DNA of 64,000 nucleotides, from assembly GCA_029254025.1 (NCBI GenBank), contig JAQWYK010000047.1:1-64000 (forward strand), read 5' to 3'. Under the pieces are notes generated by a model, which saw only the letters and a list, made by a program, of their open reading frames with translations, searched no databases and was not told where the DNA came from. The DNA comes from Crocinitomicaceae bacterium (GTDB taxonomy: Bacteria; Bacteroidota; Bacteroidia; Flavobacteriales_D; Crocinitomicaceae). Below are positions 54,142-60,891 of the stretch, in pieces. The translations under genes and the position numbers were made by a program. Position 1 is the first letter of the stretch, and each line of letters begins with the position of its first letter.

Positions 54142-55131
54142 GTGGAGAAATTTGCAGTAATAGGAAGTGGTAGTTGGGCGACGGCGATTGTAAAGATTCT
54201 CTGCAATAATGTCAATAAGGTGAACTGGTATGTTAGAAACCTCGAATCGGCTCAATACATTAAGAAATACCGACATAATCCGCGATATTTGCAATCTGTT
54301 GAATTTAATTTAGATAAGATCAATGTCATTACTGACCTTCAGTCTGCTATAAATTCATCAGAAATTCTTGTCATTGCAACTCCTTCGGCTTTTTTGAATG
54401 ATTTGTTTAAGGACATTCCTCGAGAACTATTCGAGGATAAAGTGATTTTTTCTGCTGTTAAAGGAATCATTCCAGAGTACAATTCTATACCTGCACGTTT
54501 TATTCACAAGACTTTTGGTACGCCATATGACGAAATTGGGATTATCAGTGGTCCTTGCCATGCAGAAGAGGTAGCTCTAGAGCGGTTGTCTTATCTCACA
54601 ATTGCTTGTCAAGATGAAGATATCGCTGATGAGGTGGCAGAACTTTTTGCGTGTCGTTACATTAAAACTACAACGTCTGATGATTTATTCGGAACAGAAT
54701 TGTCGGCGGTATTAAAAAATGTATACTCTATAGCTTCAGGTATTTGTGCGGGTCTCGGATATGGAGATAACTTTCAATCAGTACTTATTTCAAATGCGAT
54801 TCAAGAAATCGAGAACTTTATTGATGAGGTAAGCCCCATTCACCGAGATGTTAAATCGAGTGCCTATTTGGGGGATTTGTTGGTGACGGCGTACTCTAGG
54901 TTTTCTAGGAATAGAACCTTTGGTTTCATGATTGGCAAGGGCTATTCTGTTAAAACCGCTCAAATGGAAATGGATATGATTGCAGAGGGTTATTATGCTG
55001 TGAAGTCAGTGATAGAAATCAATAAAAAATTCCAAGTCGATATGCCGATTGTAGAGGCTGTTTATAACATTGTTTATGAAAAAATATCTCCTGTAATTGA
55101 AATGAGGATTCTAACCGAGAAATTGAGCTAA
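54142..55131 (+). CDS. gpsA: NAD(P)-dependent glycerol-3-phosphate dehydrogenase
   Basis: A 329-residue enzyme that reduces dihydroxyacetone phosphate to glycerol-3-phosphate for phospholipid synthesis. Rossmann motif AVIGSGSWATAIVK (about 5-18), GPCHAEEVALERLSY, catalytic Lys in ELSAVLKNVYSIASG (about 190), and the NRTFGFMIGKG loop. The start is GTG with a clear Shine-Dalgarno. It converges on paaD with 7 bp between stops. Confidence 0.95.
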   Translation: MEKFAVIGSGSWATAIVKILCNNVNKVNWYVRNLESAQYIKKYRHNPRYLQSVEFNLDKINVITDLQSAINSSEILVIATPSAFLNDLFKDIPRELFEDKVIFSAVKGIIPEYNSIPARFIHKTFGTPYDEIGIISGPCHAEEVALERLSYLTIACQDEDIADEVAELFACRYIKTTTSDDLFGTELSAVLKNVYSIASGICAGLGYGDNFQSVLISNAIQEIENFIDEVSPIHRDVKSSAYLGDLLVTAYSRFSRNRTFGFMIGKGYSVKTAQMEMDMIAEGYYAVKSVIEINKKFQVDMPIVEAVYNIVYEKISPVIEMRILTEKLS

Positions 55132-55138
55132 CCTTCTT

Positions 55139-55630
55139 TTATTTTAAGCACTTAAAATAATCAAAAGGCTCTTTGCAATCGTTACATTGATAATGTGCTT
55201 TGCAGGCTGTACTTCCAAACTGAGAAACAAGTCGCGTGTTTTTTGATTTACATAGGGGGCATGGAACAACTGTTGGTTCTGCAAATAATACCGATTTATC
55301 CACTTCATCTTGTGGAGGTGCAATTCCATATCCTTCCAACTTATCTCGTCCGTCTTGAGTAATCCAATCCGTTGTCCACGCGGGTGAGAGGGTGGTTTTA
55401 ACTTCTGTTCGTAGGCCTTCTTTTGATAACCGTTCGATGATATCGTTTTCAATTACTCTCATTGCAGGACAACCAGTATACGTTGGAGTTATTGTTACCA
55501 AACATTCGGTTCCATTGAGTTCAACGTTGCGAATAATCCCAAGGTCGACAACAGTTAATACAGGAACTTCCGGATCTTTAACGTCCTTCAGGTAGTTCCA
55601 AACTTGTTCTACTGAAATTTCTGATGTCAT
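55139..55630 (-). CDS. paaD: Phenylacetyl-CoA epoxidase accessory subunit PaaD
   Basis: A 163-residue DUF59/MIP18-family protein thought to help assemble iron-sulfur or diiron centres for the epoxidase. The N-terminal domain has KDPEVPVLTVVDLGIIR and TYTGCPAMRVIE; the C-terminus has a four-cysteine zinc-ribbon-like end (CPLC and CNDC) plus two further Cys. It is last of paaABCD, 10 bp after paaC. No paaE follows; gpsA converges instead. Confidence 0.95.
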   Translation of the reverse strand: MTSEISVEQVWNYLKDVKDPEVPVLTVVDLGIIRNVELNGTECLVTITPTYTGCPAMRVIENDIIERLSKEGLRTEVKTTLSPAWTTDWITQDGRDKLEGYGIAPPQDEVDKSVLFAEPTVVPCPLCKSKNTRLVSQFGSTACKAHYQCNDCKEPFDYFKCLK

Positions 55631-55640
55631 TTCGTCTTGT

Positions 55641-56399
55641 TTACCACTGCATACCTGGATAAGTACGTTGCATATATTGCATTTCCGCTAACAGGAAGCC
55701 CATGTGTTCCGAGTGAATTCCTTTTCTTCCTCCTTTTTGGTGGTATTTTATATCTGGAATTGTCAAAGTTGCTTCGGTAAGGACATTGTTGACATTTTGA
55801 TGAAACTGCTGTTTGAACTCTTCGCAGTCTCCGATAAGCTTATCTTCTTGAAGAAGTTCATTGACCTCATTTTGGAAAAAGAGTTCTTCCACGAAGCGCA
55901 TTAAGTCATCCACTGATTCTTGAATACGTTGGTGTGACTCTTCGGTGCCATCTCCCAAGCGAATAACCCATTCAGAGCTGTGTTTCAGGTGATATTTAAC
56001 CTCTTTCAATGATTTTTCAGCAATGGCAGCTACTTGTGCATCAGAACTATTCAGAAGTTGGGTGTAATTCAGCAGTTGGAAGTTGTCAAAGAGGAATTGA
56101 CGAACAATAGTTTTACCGAAATCCCCGTTTTTTTGTTCTACCAATAAAACGTTTTTGTATTCTCTTTCAAGACGTAGAAATGCCAAATCATCTGCAGTTC
56201 TTCCCTTGTTTTCCACTTGAGCTGCATATTCGTACAGCTCAGTGGCCTGGCCAATAAGGTCCAAGGCGATATTGGTCAATGCAATGTCTTCTTCAAGTAT
56301 GGGTCCGTGACCACACCATTCGGATAAACGCTGTCCGAGAATCAAAGTGTCATCTGCATGGCGAATTAAGTATTCAAATAAAGCTTTTGGCTTTGTCAT
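55641..56399 (-). CDS. paaC: Phenylacetyl-CoA epoxidase structural subunit PaaC
   Basis: A 252-residue ferritin-like helical protein, the structural partner of the catalytic subunit PaaA. It has the ADDTLILGQRLSEWCGHGP opening, LDLIGQATELYEYAA, and EVKYHLKHSSEWVIRLGDGTEESH of PaaC. Expected length. It is 18 bp after paaB and 10 bp before paaD. Confidence 0.95.
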   Translation of the reverse strand: MTKPKALFEYLIRHADDTLILGQRLSEWCGHGPILEEDIALTNIALDLIGQATELYEYAAQVENKGRTADDLAFLRLEREYKNVLLVEQKNGDFGKTIVRQFLFDNFQLLNYTQLLNSSDAQVAAIAEKSLKEVKYHLKHSSEWVIRLGDGTEESHQRIQESVDDLMRFVEELFFQNEVNELLQEDKLIGDCEEFKQQFHQNVNNVLTEATLTIPDIKYHQKGGRKGIHSEHMGFLLAEMQYMQRTYPGMQW

Positions 56400-56417
56400 A
56401 CGGGTATATTTAAAATA

Positions 56418-56705
56418 TTACATGTGACCAACTCCGTCAGGAACTGCATAAAATGTTGGATGGCGATATACTTTGCTGTTTGAAGGTTCAAAAAGTGCGT
56501 CGGCATCATCTGGATCAGAGGCGACAATTTTATTCGACTCAATTACCCAAATGCTTATCCCCTCGCTTCTTCGCGTGTAAACGTCACGCGCATTATTAAT
56601 GGCCATCTCTGCATCTGCAGCACGCAAACTTCCTGCGTGTTTGTGACTCAATCCTTGTTTACTTCTAATAAATACCTCCCAAAGAGGCCATTCTTTATTA
56701 CTCAT
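56418..56705 (-). CDS. paaB: Phenylacetyl-CoA epoxidase subunit PaaB
   Basis: A 95-residue small subunit that bridges the PaaAC heterodimers. It starts WPLWEVFIRSKQGLSHKHAGSLRAADAEMAINNARDVYTRR, the family signature, and ends FYAVPDGVGHM. It lies 18 bp after paaA. Confidence 0.95.
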   Translation of the reverse strand: MSNKEWPLWEVFIRSKQGLSHKHAGSLRAADAEMAINNARDVYTRRSEGISIWVIESNKIVASDPDDADALFEPSNSKVYRHPTFYAVPDGVGHM

Positions 56706-56723
56706 AACGTAAGTTTTATTCGT

Positions 56724-57677
56724 TTAGGAAGCTTGTTTGCGGCGAGCGGCGCGTTTTTCAGCATAGGCCAAGGCTGCTTCTCTCACCCATATTCCTTCTT
56801 CTTTGGCTTTCTTTCGTGCTTCAATGCGTTCCTTATTGCAGGTACCGTGCCCATTGACAACTTGCCAGAACTCATCCCAGTCAATATCGCTAAAATCGTA
56901 CCCACCTTTTTCTTTGTTATAGGTTAAATTGTCGTCAGGAACTTTGAGTCCAATTAATTCAGCTTGTGGCACGGTTGCATTTACAAACATTTGACGTAAC
57001 TCATCATTCGTGTGACGTTTAATTCTCCAGCGCATAGATTGCTCTGTGTGCTTAGACTCTGCATCGCTCGGTCCGAACATCATCAATGCTGGCCACCACC
57101 ATCGGTCTAGGGCATCTTGAGCCATCGCTTTTTGTTCAGGTGTTCCTTGAGCAAGTGTTGTTACTATTTCAAAGCCTTGGCGTTGGTGGAAAGATTCTTC
57201 TTTACACACCCTTACCATTGCTCGAGCATATGGACCATATGAAGTTCTGCAAAGAGGAACTTGATTCATGATTGCCGCACCATCAACTAACCATCCGACC
57301 ATTCCAATATCGGCCCATGTTAATGTAGGGTAATTAAATATACTCGAGTATTTTGCCTTTCCAGTATGGAGGTCGTCGATGGTCTCTTCTCGGTCAGCGC
57401 CAAGTGTTTCAACTGCACTATATAGATAAAGTCCGTGTCCAGCTTCATCTTGAATTTTAGCAAGAAGAACAGCTTTTCGTCGAAGATTCGGAGCCCTTGT
57501 TACCCAGTTTCCTTCCGGTAATTGGCCCACTATTTCTGAATGTGCGTGCTGCGAAATCTGTCGAATCAATGTTTTTCGATAGTTTTCCGGCATCCAGTCA
57601 TTTGGTTCGATTCGAATTTCAGCAGCAATGCGTTCTTCGAATTTTTTTTCAAGATCTGAAATATTGACTTCTTTCAT
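56724..57677 (-). CDS. paaA: Phenylacetyl-CoA epoxidase catalytic subunit PaaA
   Basis: A 317-residue ferritin-like diiron monooxygenase that epoxidises the ring of phenylacetyl-CoA. The two ligand helices contain [20 protein letters not shown] and [15 protein letters not shown]. The [13 protein letters not shown] and [23 protein letters not shown] segments are typical. The C-terminus is longer and basic (KKAKEEG...KRAARRKQ). It leads paaABCD; a -7 box and a strong dyad lie in its upstream region. Confidence 0.96.
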   Translation of the reverse strand: MKEVNISDLEKKFEERIAAEIRIEPNDWMPENYRKTLIRQISQHAHSEIVGQLPEGNWVTRAPNLRRKAVLLAKIQDEAGHGLYLYSAVETLGADREETIDDLHTGKAKYSSIFNYPTLTWADIGMVGWLVDGAAIMNQVPLCRTSYGPYARAMVRVCKEESFHQRQGFEIVTTLAQGTPEQKAMAQDALDRWWWPALMMFGPSDAESKHTEQSMRWRIKRHTNDELRQMFVNATVPQAELIGLKVPDDNLTYNKEKGGYDFSDIDWDEFWQVVNGHGTCNKERIEARKKAKEEGIWVREAALAYAEKRAARRKQAS

Positions 57678-57691
57678 AATGTAAACTTTTT

Positions 57692-57725
57692 AAGACTTAG
57701 AATTAGGTAAAATTCTGTAAGTCTT
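57692..57725 (-). promoter_or_regulatory. Inverted repeat between the paaA -7 box and start codon
   Basis: AAGACTTAGAATT (57692-57704) and AATTCTGTAAGTCTT (57711-57725) are complementary apart from a two-base bulge (TG). The dyad begins about seven bases beyond the -7 box on the minus strand, so it covers the transcription start and leader. It could be an operator or an mRNA hairpin. Confidence 0.6.
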
Positions 57726-57731
57726 TCTTTA

Positions 57732-57739
57732 CAAATTTA
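57732..57739 (-). promoter_or_regulatory. -7 promoter box (TAAATTTG) of paaABCD
   Basis: On the minus strand TAAATTTG matches TAnnTTTG. No good TTG is found 17-23 bp upstream, which fits a promoter needing an activator, though that is inference. The ATG of paaA is 54 nt downstream. Confidence 0.55.
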
Positions 57740-57819
57740 ACAAAAAATGAAGATGTTGGTTTTGTCACGTACTTGTTAAATACCGAAAATGCATTCTTTT
57801 TATTGAATTCGATAGAACT

Positions 57820-57895
57820 CCGCCTTAATTTATATTATTGAAATCTTTTTGGAACCCCAGTTGATTTGAATATTTCAAAATAAAAGTCTAGGCGG
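57820..57895. other. Nested inverted repeats in the paaA-AlbA_2 gap
   Basis: CCGCCT (57820-57825) pairs with AGGCGG (57890-57895), and inside it TTGAAAT (57838-57844) pairs with ATTTCAA (57872-57878). The two internal gaps are 12 and 11 nt, so an imperfect long hairpin is possible. Nothing else is seen in the 291-bp gap except the paaA promoter and dyad. Confidence 0.35.
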
Positions 57896-57968
57896 ATTAA
57901 AGTAAAACTGAGATTTGACTGTATTACCAATTTAAGTAATGTCAGGCAAGGATAATATGAACCGGAGT

Positions 57969-58607
57969 TTAGTTAGATATAGTAGACCTGGCAGAGTAAA
58001 ACGTGCCTTCCGGAGTGATTTCCATGTTCAATATCTCCCAAGTAATGAAAAGCTTTAGAAGATGGTCTACTTTAGATTTTTTTAAATCAGACAAGCGATA
58101 TAGTCTGCTCAAGGTAAATTTTTCATTAGATTTGAAGAGTCCTAAAAATTTCATTTCGTCTTCGGAAAATTGCTGTGGTTTTTTCGCCCCTTTCTTCCGT
58201 AAGTTCCATACGCCTAACAATATTTTATTGGCGATCAATGTATGATCATTCCGTCGAACATATGTTTTCCATGCTCCGTCATCGTCTTTAGACTTGTGGG
58301 GTTTAAGAGGAGAGGCAGTGACAATTACTTCGAGTACGAGTTTGTGGTCGTCTTGCCAAATCATTGTTTCAATCGGTACGGGAGGATTGCAGAATAGTTC
58401 AGCAGCACCTTGAACAATGTGAAATTCCTCCTCCGGATCAATTCCCACCACTTTTCCATTGTCTTTTACGCCTATCAATAGACGTCCACCATCTGTATTT
58501 GCAAATGCAGATATGGTACGCGCAATCTTTTTGGCATCGTCTACACGAAACTTAAAGTCTTGAGTTTGATGCTCACCTTGATGAATATAGCTTTGAAGGG
58601 TGCTCAC
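57969..58607 (-). CDS. AlbA_2 (Schlafen-like) domain protein
   Basis: A 212-residue protein. The AlbA_2 domain (about 1-130) has the usual QTQDFKFRVDDAKKIARTISAFANTDGGRLLIGVKDNGKVVGI start and a later AWKTYVRRNDHTLIAN strand. The C-terminal 75 residues look like a winged helix (FTLSRLYRLSDLKKSKVDHLLKLFITWEILNM). Such proteins bind DNA or nucleotides and often act as regulators; the target is unknown. The start is GTG and lies just downstream of a consensus promoter. No defence-type partner is adjacent. Confidence 0.83.
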   Translation of the reverse strand: MSTLQSYIHQGEHQTQDFKFRVDDAKKIARTISAFANTDGGRLLIGVKDNGKVVGIDPEEEFHIVQGAAELFCNPPVPIETMIWQDDHKLVLEVIVTASPLKPHKSKDDDGAWKTYVRRNDHTLIANKILLGVWNLRKKGAKKPQQFSEDEMKFLGLFKSNEKFTLSRLYRLSDLKKSKVDHLLKLFITWEILNMEITPEGTFYSARSTISN

Positions 58608-58621
58608 AATGTCGATTTATA

Positions 58622-58651
58622 CAAATGTACTAACAATGTATATAGCAACAA
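58622..58651 (-). promoter_or_regulatory. Promoter of the AlbA_2 gene (TTG-N19-TACATTTG)
   Basis: On the minus strand TTG (58649-58651), a 19-bp spacer and TACATTTG (58622-58629) match the consensus exactly. The GTG start at 58607 lies 14 nt beyond the box. Confidence 0.72.
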
Positions 58652-58726
58652 GTTTTGAAAGGAAAGGATTCAATAGATTTTTAACTTGATGATTAAAGCG
58701 GATTAATGGGTATATTTTATGCCTAA

Positions 58727-59107
58727 TTAATCCTCCTTCGGAGTAACGTATACTTTAAGTCTTAGTTTCTCCATTTTTTTAGTATTGGAAACAAGTTCTA
58801 TGATTCGGTCCTGATAATAGTACTTATCGGTTGTGTCGAAAGTGACCCGGATAGAGTCAGTGGCACCCGGAAGTACTGGTTTTTTTGGGAAATCAACCTT
58901 CGTGCATTGGCAGGCTACTCGTGCATCTTGAATCAATAAGGGTTGATTTCCACTATTGGAAAAAACAAAATAATGTTCTAAAAGAACTCCTTCATCCGTA
59001 TTTTCCCATTTCATGGTTTTTTTGCCCTCAAATAAAAATTCCGCCGATTGACCTAGGCCAATGGCGGAATTCATTGCTATAAATATGATCGCGAAATATA
59101 GCTTCAT
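58727..59107 (-). CDS. DUF1573 family exported protein
   Basis: A 126-residue protein with a signal peptide (1-19, GLGQ) and one DUF1573 Ig-like domain: HYFVFSNSGNQPLLIQDARVACQCTKVDFPKKPVLPGATDSIRVTFDT. The Cys pair ACQCT is the variant of the usual GCGCT. It probably acts in the periplasm; function unknown. It is 9 bp after a longer DUF1573 gene and likely a duplicate in the same operon. Confidence 0.88.
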   Translation of the reverse strand: MKLYFAIIFIAMNSAIGLGQSAEFLFEGKKTMKWENTDEGVLLEHYFVFSNSGNQPLLIQDARVACQCTKVDFPKKPVLPGATDSIRVTFDTTDKYYYQDRIIELVSNTKKMEKLRLKVYVTPKED

Positions 59108-59116
59108 TAAATGATA

Positions 59117-59593
59117 TTAATTTTTTGCTGGAGCTCCAACATTATTTACTGGTAATCCACCACCAGCAACTTCTTCTACTGTACCTTTGATACGAATAGT
59201 TTTAGTTGGGCTATTCACAGCATTTGATTGTAGTGTTACACTTTTAGAAAAAGGACCAACTCTTTTCGTGTCATATTTTACTTTGATTGCACCTGATTGA
59301 CCTGGAGCAATTGGTTCTCTTGGCCACTCTGGAACCGTACATCCGCAAGATCCTTTTGCGTTCGAAATCATCAATGGTTGAGTACCTTTATTGGTGAATT
59401 TAAATTCGTAAACACCATTTCCATTTTGTTTGATTGTGCCGTAATCATGTGTTTCCTTCTCAAATTCAATAATAGCTCCCTCTTCAACAGCAGTCTCTGT
59501 GTTTGTTGTTGGAATTTTTGTCTGAGCAAAAGTTGAAGTTGTTGCAAAAGTTGCAGCGAAAACAAGTGATAGTGTAAATAATCCGTTTTTCAT
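59117..59593 (-). CDS. DUF1573 family exported protein
   Basis: A 158-residue protein with a signal peptide (1-23, TFAQ), a Thr-rich linker, then a DUF1573 domain: THDYGTIKQNGNGVYEFKFTNKGTQPLMISNAKGSCGCTVPEWPREPIAPGQSGAIKVKYDT, with the typical SCGCTVP. Common in Bacteroidota envelopes. Monomeric Ig fold; function not established. First of a tandem pair, with its own -7 box. Confidence 0.9.
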   Translation of the reverse strand: MKNGLFTLSLVFAATFATTSTFAQTKIPTTNTETAVEEGAIIEFEKETHDYGTIKQNGNGVYEFKFTNKGTQPLMISNAKGSCGCTVPEWPREPIAPGQSGAIKVKYDTKRVGPFSKSVTLQSNAVNSPTKTIRIKGTVEEVAGGGLPVNNVGAPAKN

Positions 59594-59624
59594 AATTCTA
59601 TTTATTAAAATTTAAATTCTTCAT

Positions 59625-59632
59625 CAAATATA
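59625..59632 (-). promoter_or_regulatory. -7 promoter box (TATATTTG) of the DUF1573 pair
   Basis: On the minus strand TATATTTG matches TAnnTTTG, about 32 nt before the ATG at 59593. No clear -33 TTG. Confidence 0.55.
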
Positions 59633-60027
59633 CAAATGGTACACCAATTTGGACTCTTTTTTAACAAAGCGTTAACAATGGGGAATCAATATACCCTGTT
59701 TAAGGTATTGGTTGAAGTGTCTAATTTTTAGCGTACAACAAACTTTTTTCAGTGTTTCTCCATTTCTTGTATATAATTTTTTTCGGCTAAGTGATATTTA
59801 TTATTTGGAGAAGAAGACACCGAAAAAGACCTTGGCTTGATGAAGAAGATTATATAGAGTCTTCAAGGACATGAACGCGGGGTTGACTCCGTATTAAATA
59901 ATCAACAGTCATTGTTTTAAGCAGACTTAAAGTTGCACCATGTATTGGAGAATGAAATATTAAATCCTGCTGTGCTCGATATTCTTTGAATTGATTTTTT
60001 AAGCATGTTTCAGATGACTAAATCGAA
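59633..60027. other. Gap with broken reading frames on both strands
   Basis: No intact gene is found in the 480 bp between the DUF1573 pair and the PASTA gene. On the minus strand an open stretch without start (about 60017 to 59850) codes 54 residues of ordinary composition (including SPIHGATLSLLKTMTVDYLI), ends at a TAA, and can continue as LYNLLHQAKVFFG by a one-base shift. On the plus strand about 59797-59919 reads a different fragment with one internal TAG. Neither matches a family I know. This may be a worn gene or chance. Confidence 0.3.
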
Positions 60028-60055
60028 TTGCCCTTAAGATTTTACCTTATATTTG
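60028..60055 (+). promoter_or_regulatory. Promoter of the PASTA-T9SS unit (TTG-N17-TATATTTG)
   Basis: TTG at 60028-60030, a 17-bp spacer and TATATTTG at 60048-60055. The ATG at 60074 follows after 18 nt. Confidence 0.68.
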
Positions 60056-60073
60056 TAGTTCGAATAACGGACT

Positions 60074-60880
60074 ATGTCATTCATTCATAAATTGGGAGGC
60101 TTTATTACCAGCAGAAAACTGTGGATCAACATTGGTTTGATTTTGTTCGCATGGGTGCTGATTATTTGGGGGTCACTCAAGTATTTTGATAGCTATACCA
60201 ATCACGGCCAAGAGATTCAAGTACCCGTACTTTTGGGGAATAATCTTGACGACGTTCCTCAATTATTGACTGGTTTAGAACTTCGTTATGAAGTCATCGA
60301 TTCAATTTATGACCCTTCGCTGCTAGAAGGAACAGTTGTTTATCAAAGTCCAATGCCAACTGATTCAACTGGGATGGGTGTCAAGGAAGGTCGAGTCATT
60401 AAAGTTCGAGTGAGTAAGCAGACACGTTTAGTTGACTTGCCGATTGTGGTGAGTAAAAGCAGACGTTTTGCGGAAACTGTGCTTATGACAAAAGGTCTGA
60501 GAACTAAAACTACCTTTGTTCCTAGTAATGAGGATCAAGGAAGTGTGATTGAACAGAGATATCGGGGTAAGGCGGTAACCAAAGGTATGAAGATTCCCAT
60601 CAATTCAATTATAGAATTGGTTGTAGGACAAAAAACAGGAGCGGAGTTTGCTTATGTACCTGACTTGAATGGGCTTACAATAAAAGAAGCCGAGGAACGT
60701 TTGAGAGGTGCTGGAGGGTTGCGTTTATTTGCAATTTATAATGACTGTGCTTCGAATCAAGATAGTTTAATGGCACGCATCATGAATCAAACACCCGTGA
60801 CTGGTGATAGCAGTAAAGTGCCTTATGGGTCAACAATTACAGTGTTTGCCTCGCCAACCCCACAGGCTGATCAAAATTAG
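60074..60880 (+). CDS. PASTA-domain membrane protein
   Basis: A 268-residue protein with an N-terminal membrane helix (about 17-37) and three PASTA domains outside: about 45-112 (VPVLLGNNLDDVPQLL), 117-188 (VDLPIVVSKSRRFAETVL) and 196-262 (VPDLNGLTIKEAEERL). PASTA modules bind peptidoglycan or muropeptides, elsewhere on Ser/Thr kinases or PBPs; here no kinase domain exists. The run PASTA - T9SS substrate - rluD is usual in Flavobacteriales. Confidence 0.92.
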   Translation: MSFIHKLGGFITSRKLWINIGLILFAWVLIIWGSLKYFDSYTNHGQEIQVPVLLGNNLDDVPQLLTGLELRYEVIDSIYDPSLLEGTVVYQSPMPTDSTGMGVKEGRVIKVRVSKQTRLVDLPIVVSKSRRFAETVLMTKGLRTKTTFVPSNEDQGSVIEQRYRGKAVTKGMKIPINSIIELVVGQKTGAEFAYVPDLNGLTIKEAEERLRGAGGLRLFAIYNDCASNQDSLMARIMNQTPVTGDSSKVPYGSTITVFASPTPQADQN

Positions 60881-60891
60881 ACGAATTCGTT

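Noticed and set aside
55139-55160. TTATTTTAAG-CA-CTTAAAATAA palindrome between gpsA and paaD
   Set aside because: Perfect 10-bp arms but pure AT-rich, overlapping the end of paaD, and no T run follows in either direction; not called a terminator.
59117-60073. tRNA, rRNA, SRP RNA or tmRNA genes
   Set aside because: No cloverleaf, rRNA core or SRP/tmRNA signature was recognised here or elsewhere in the window, including near ffh.
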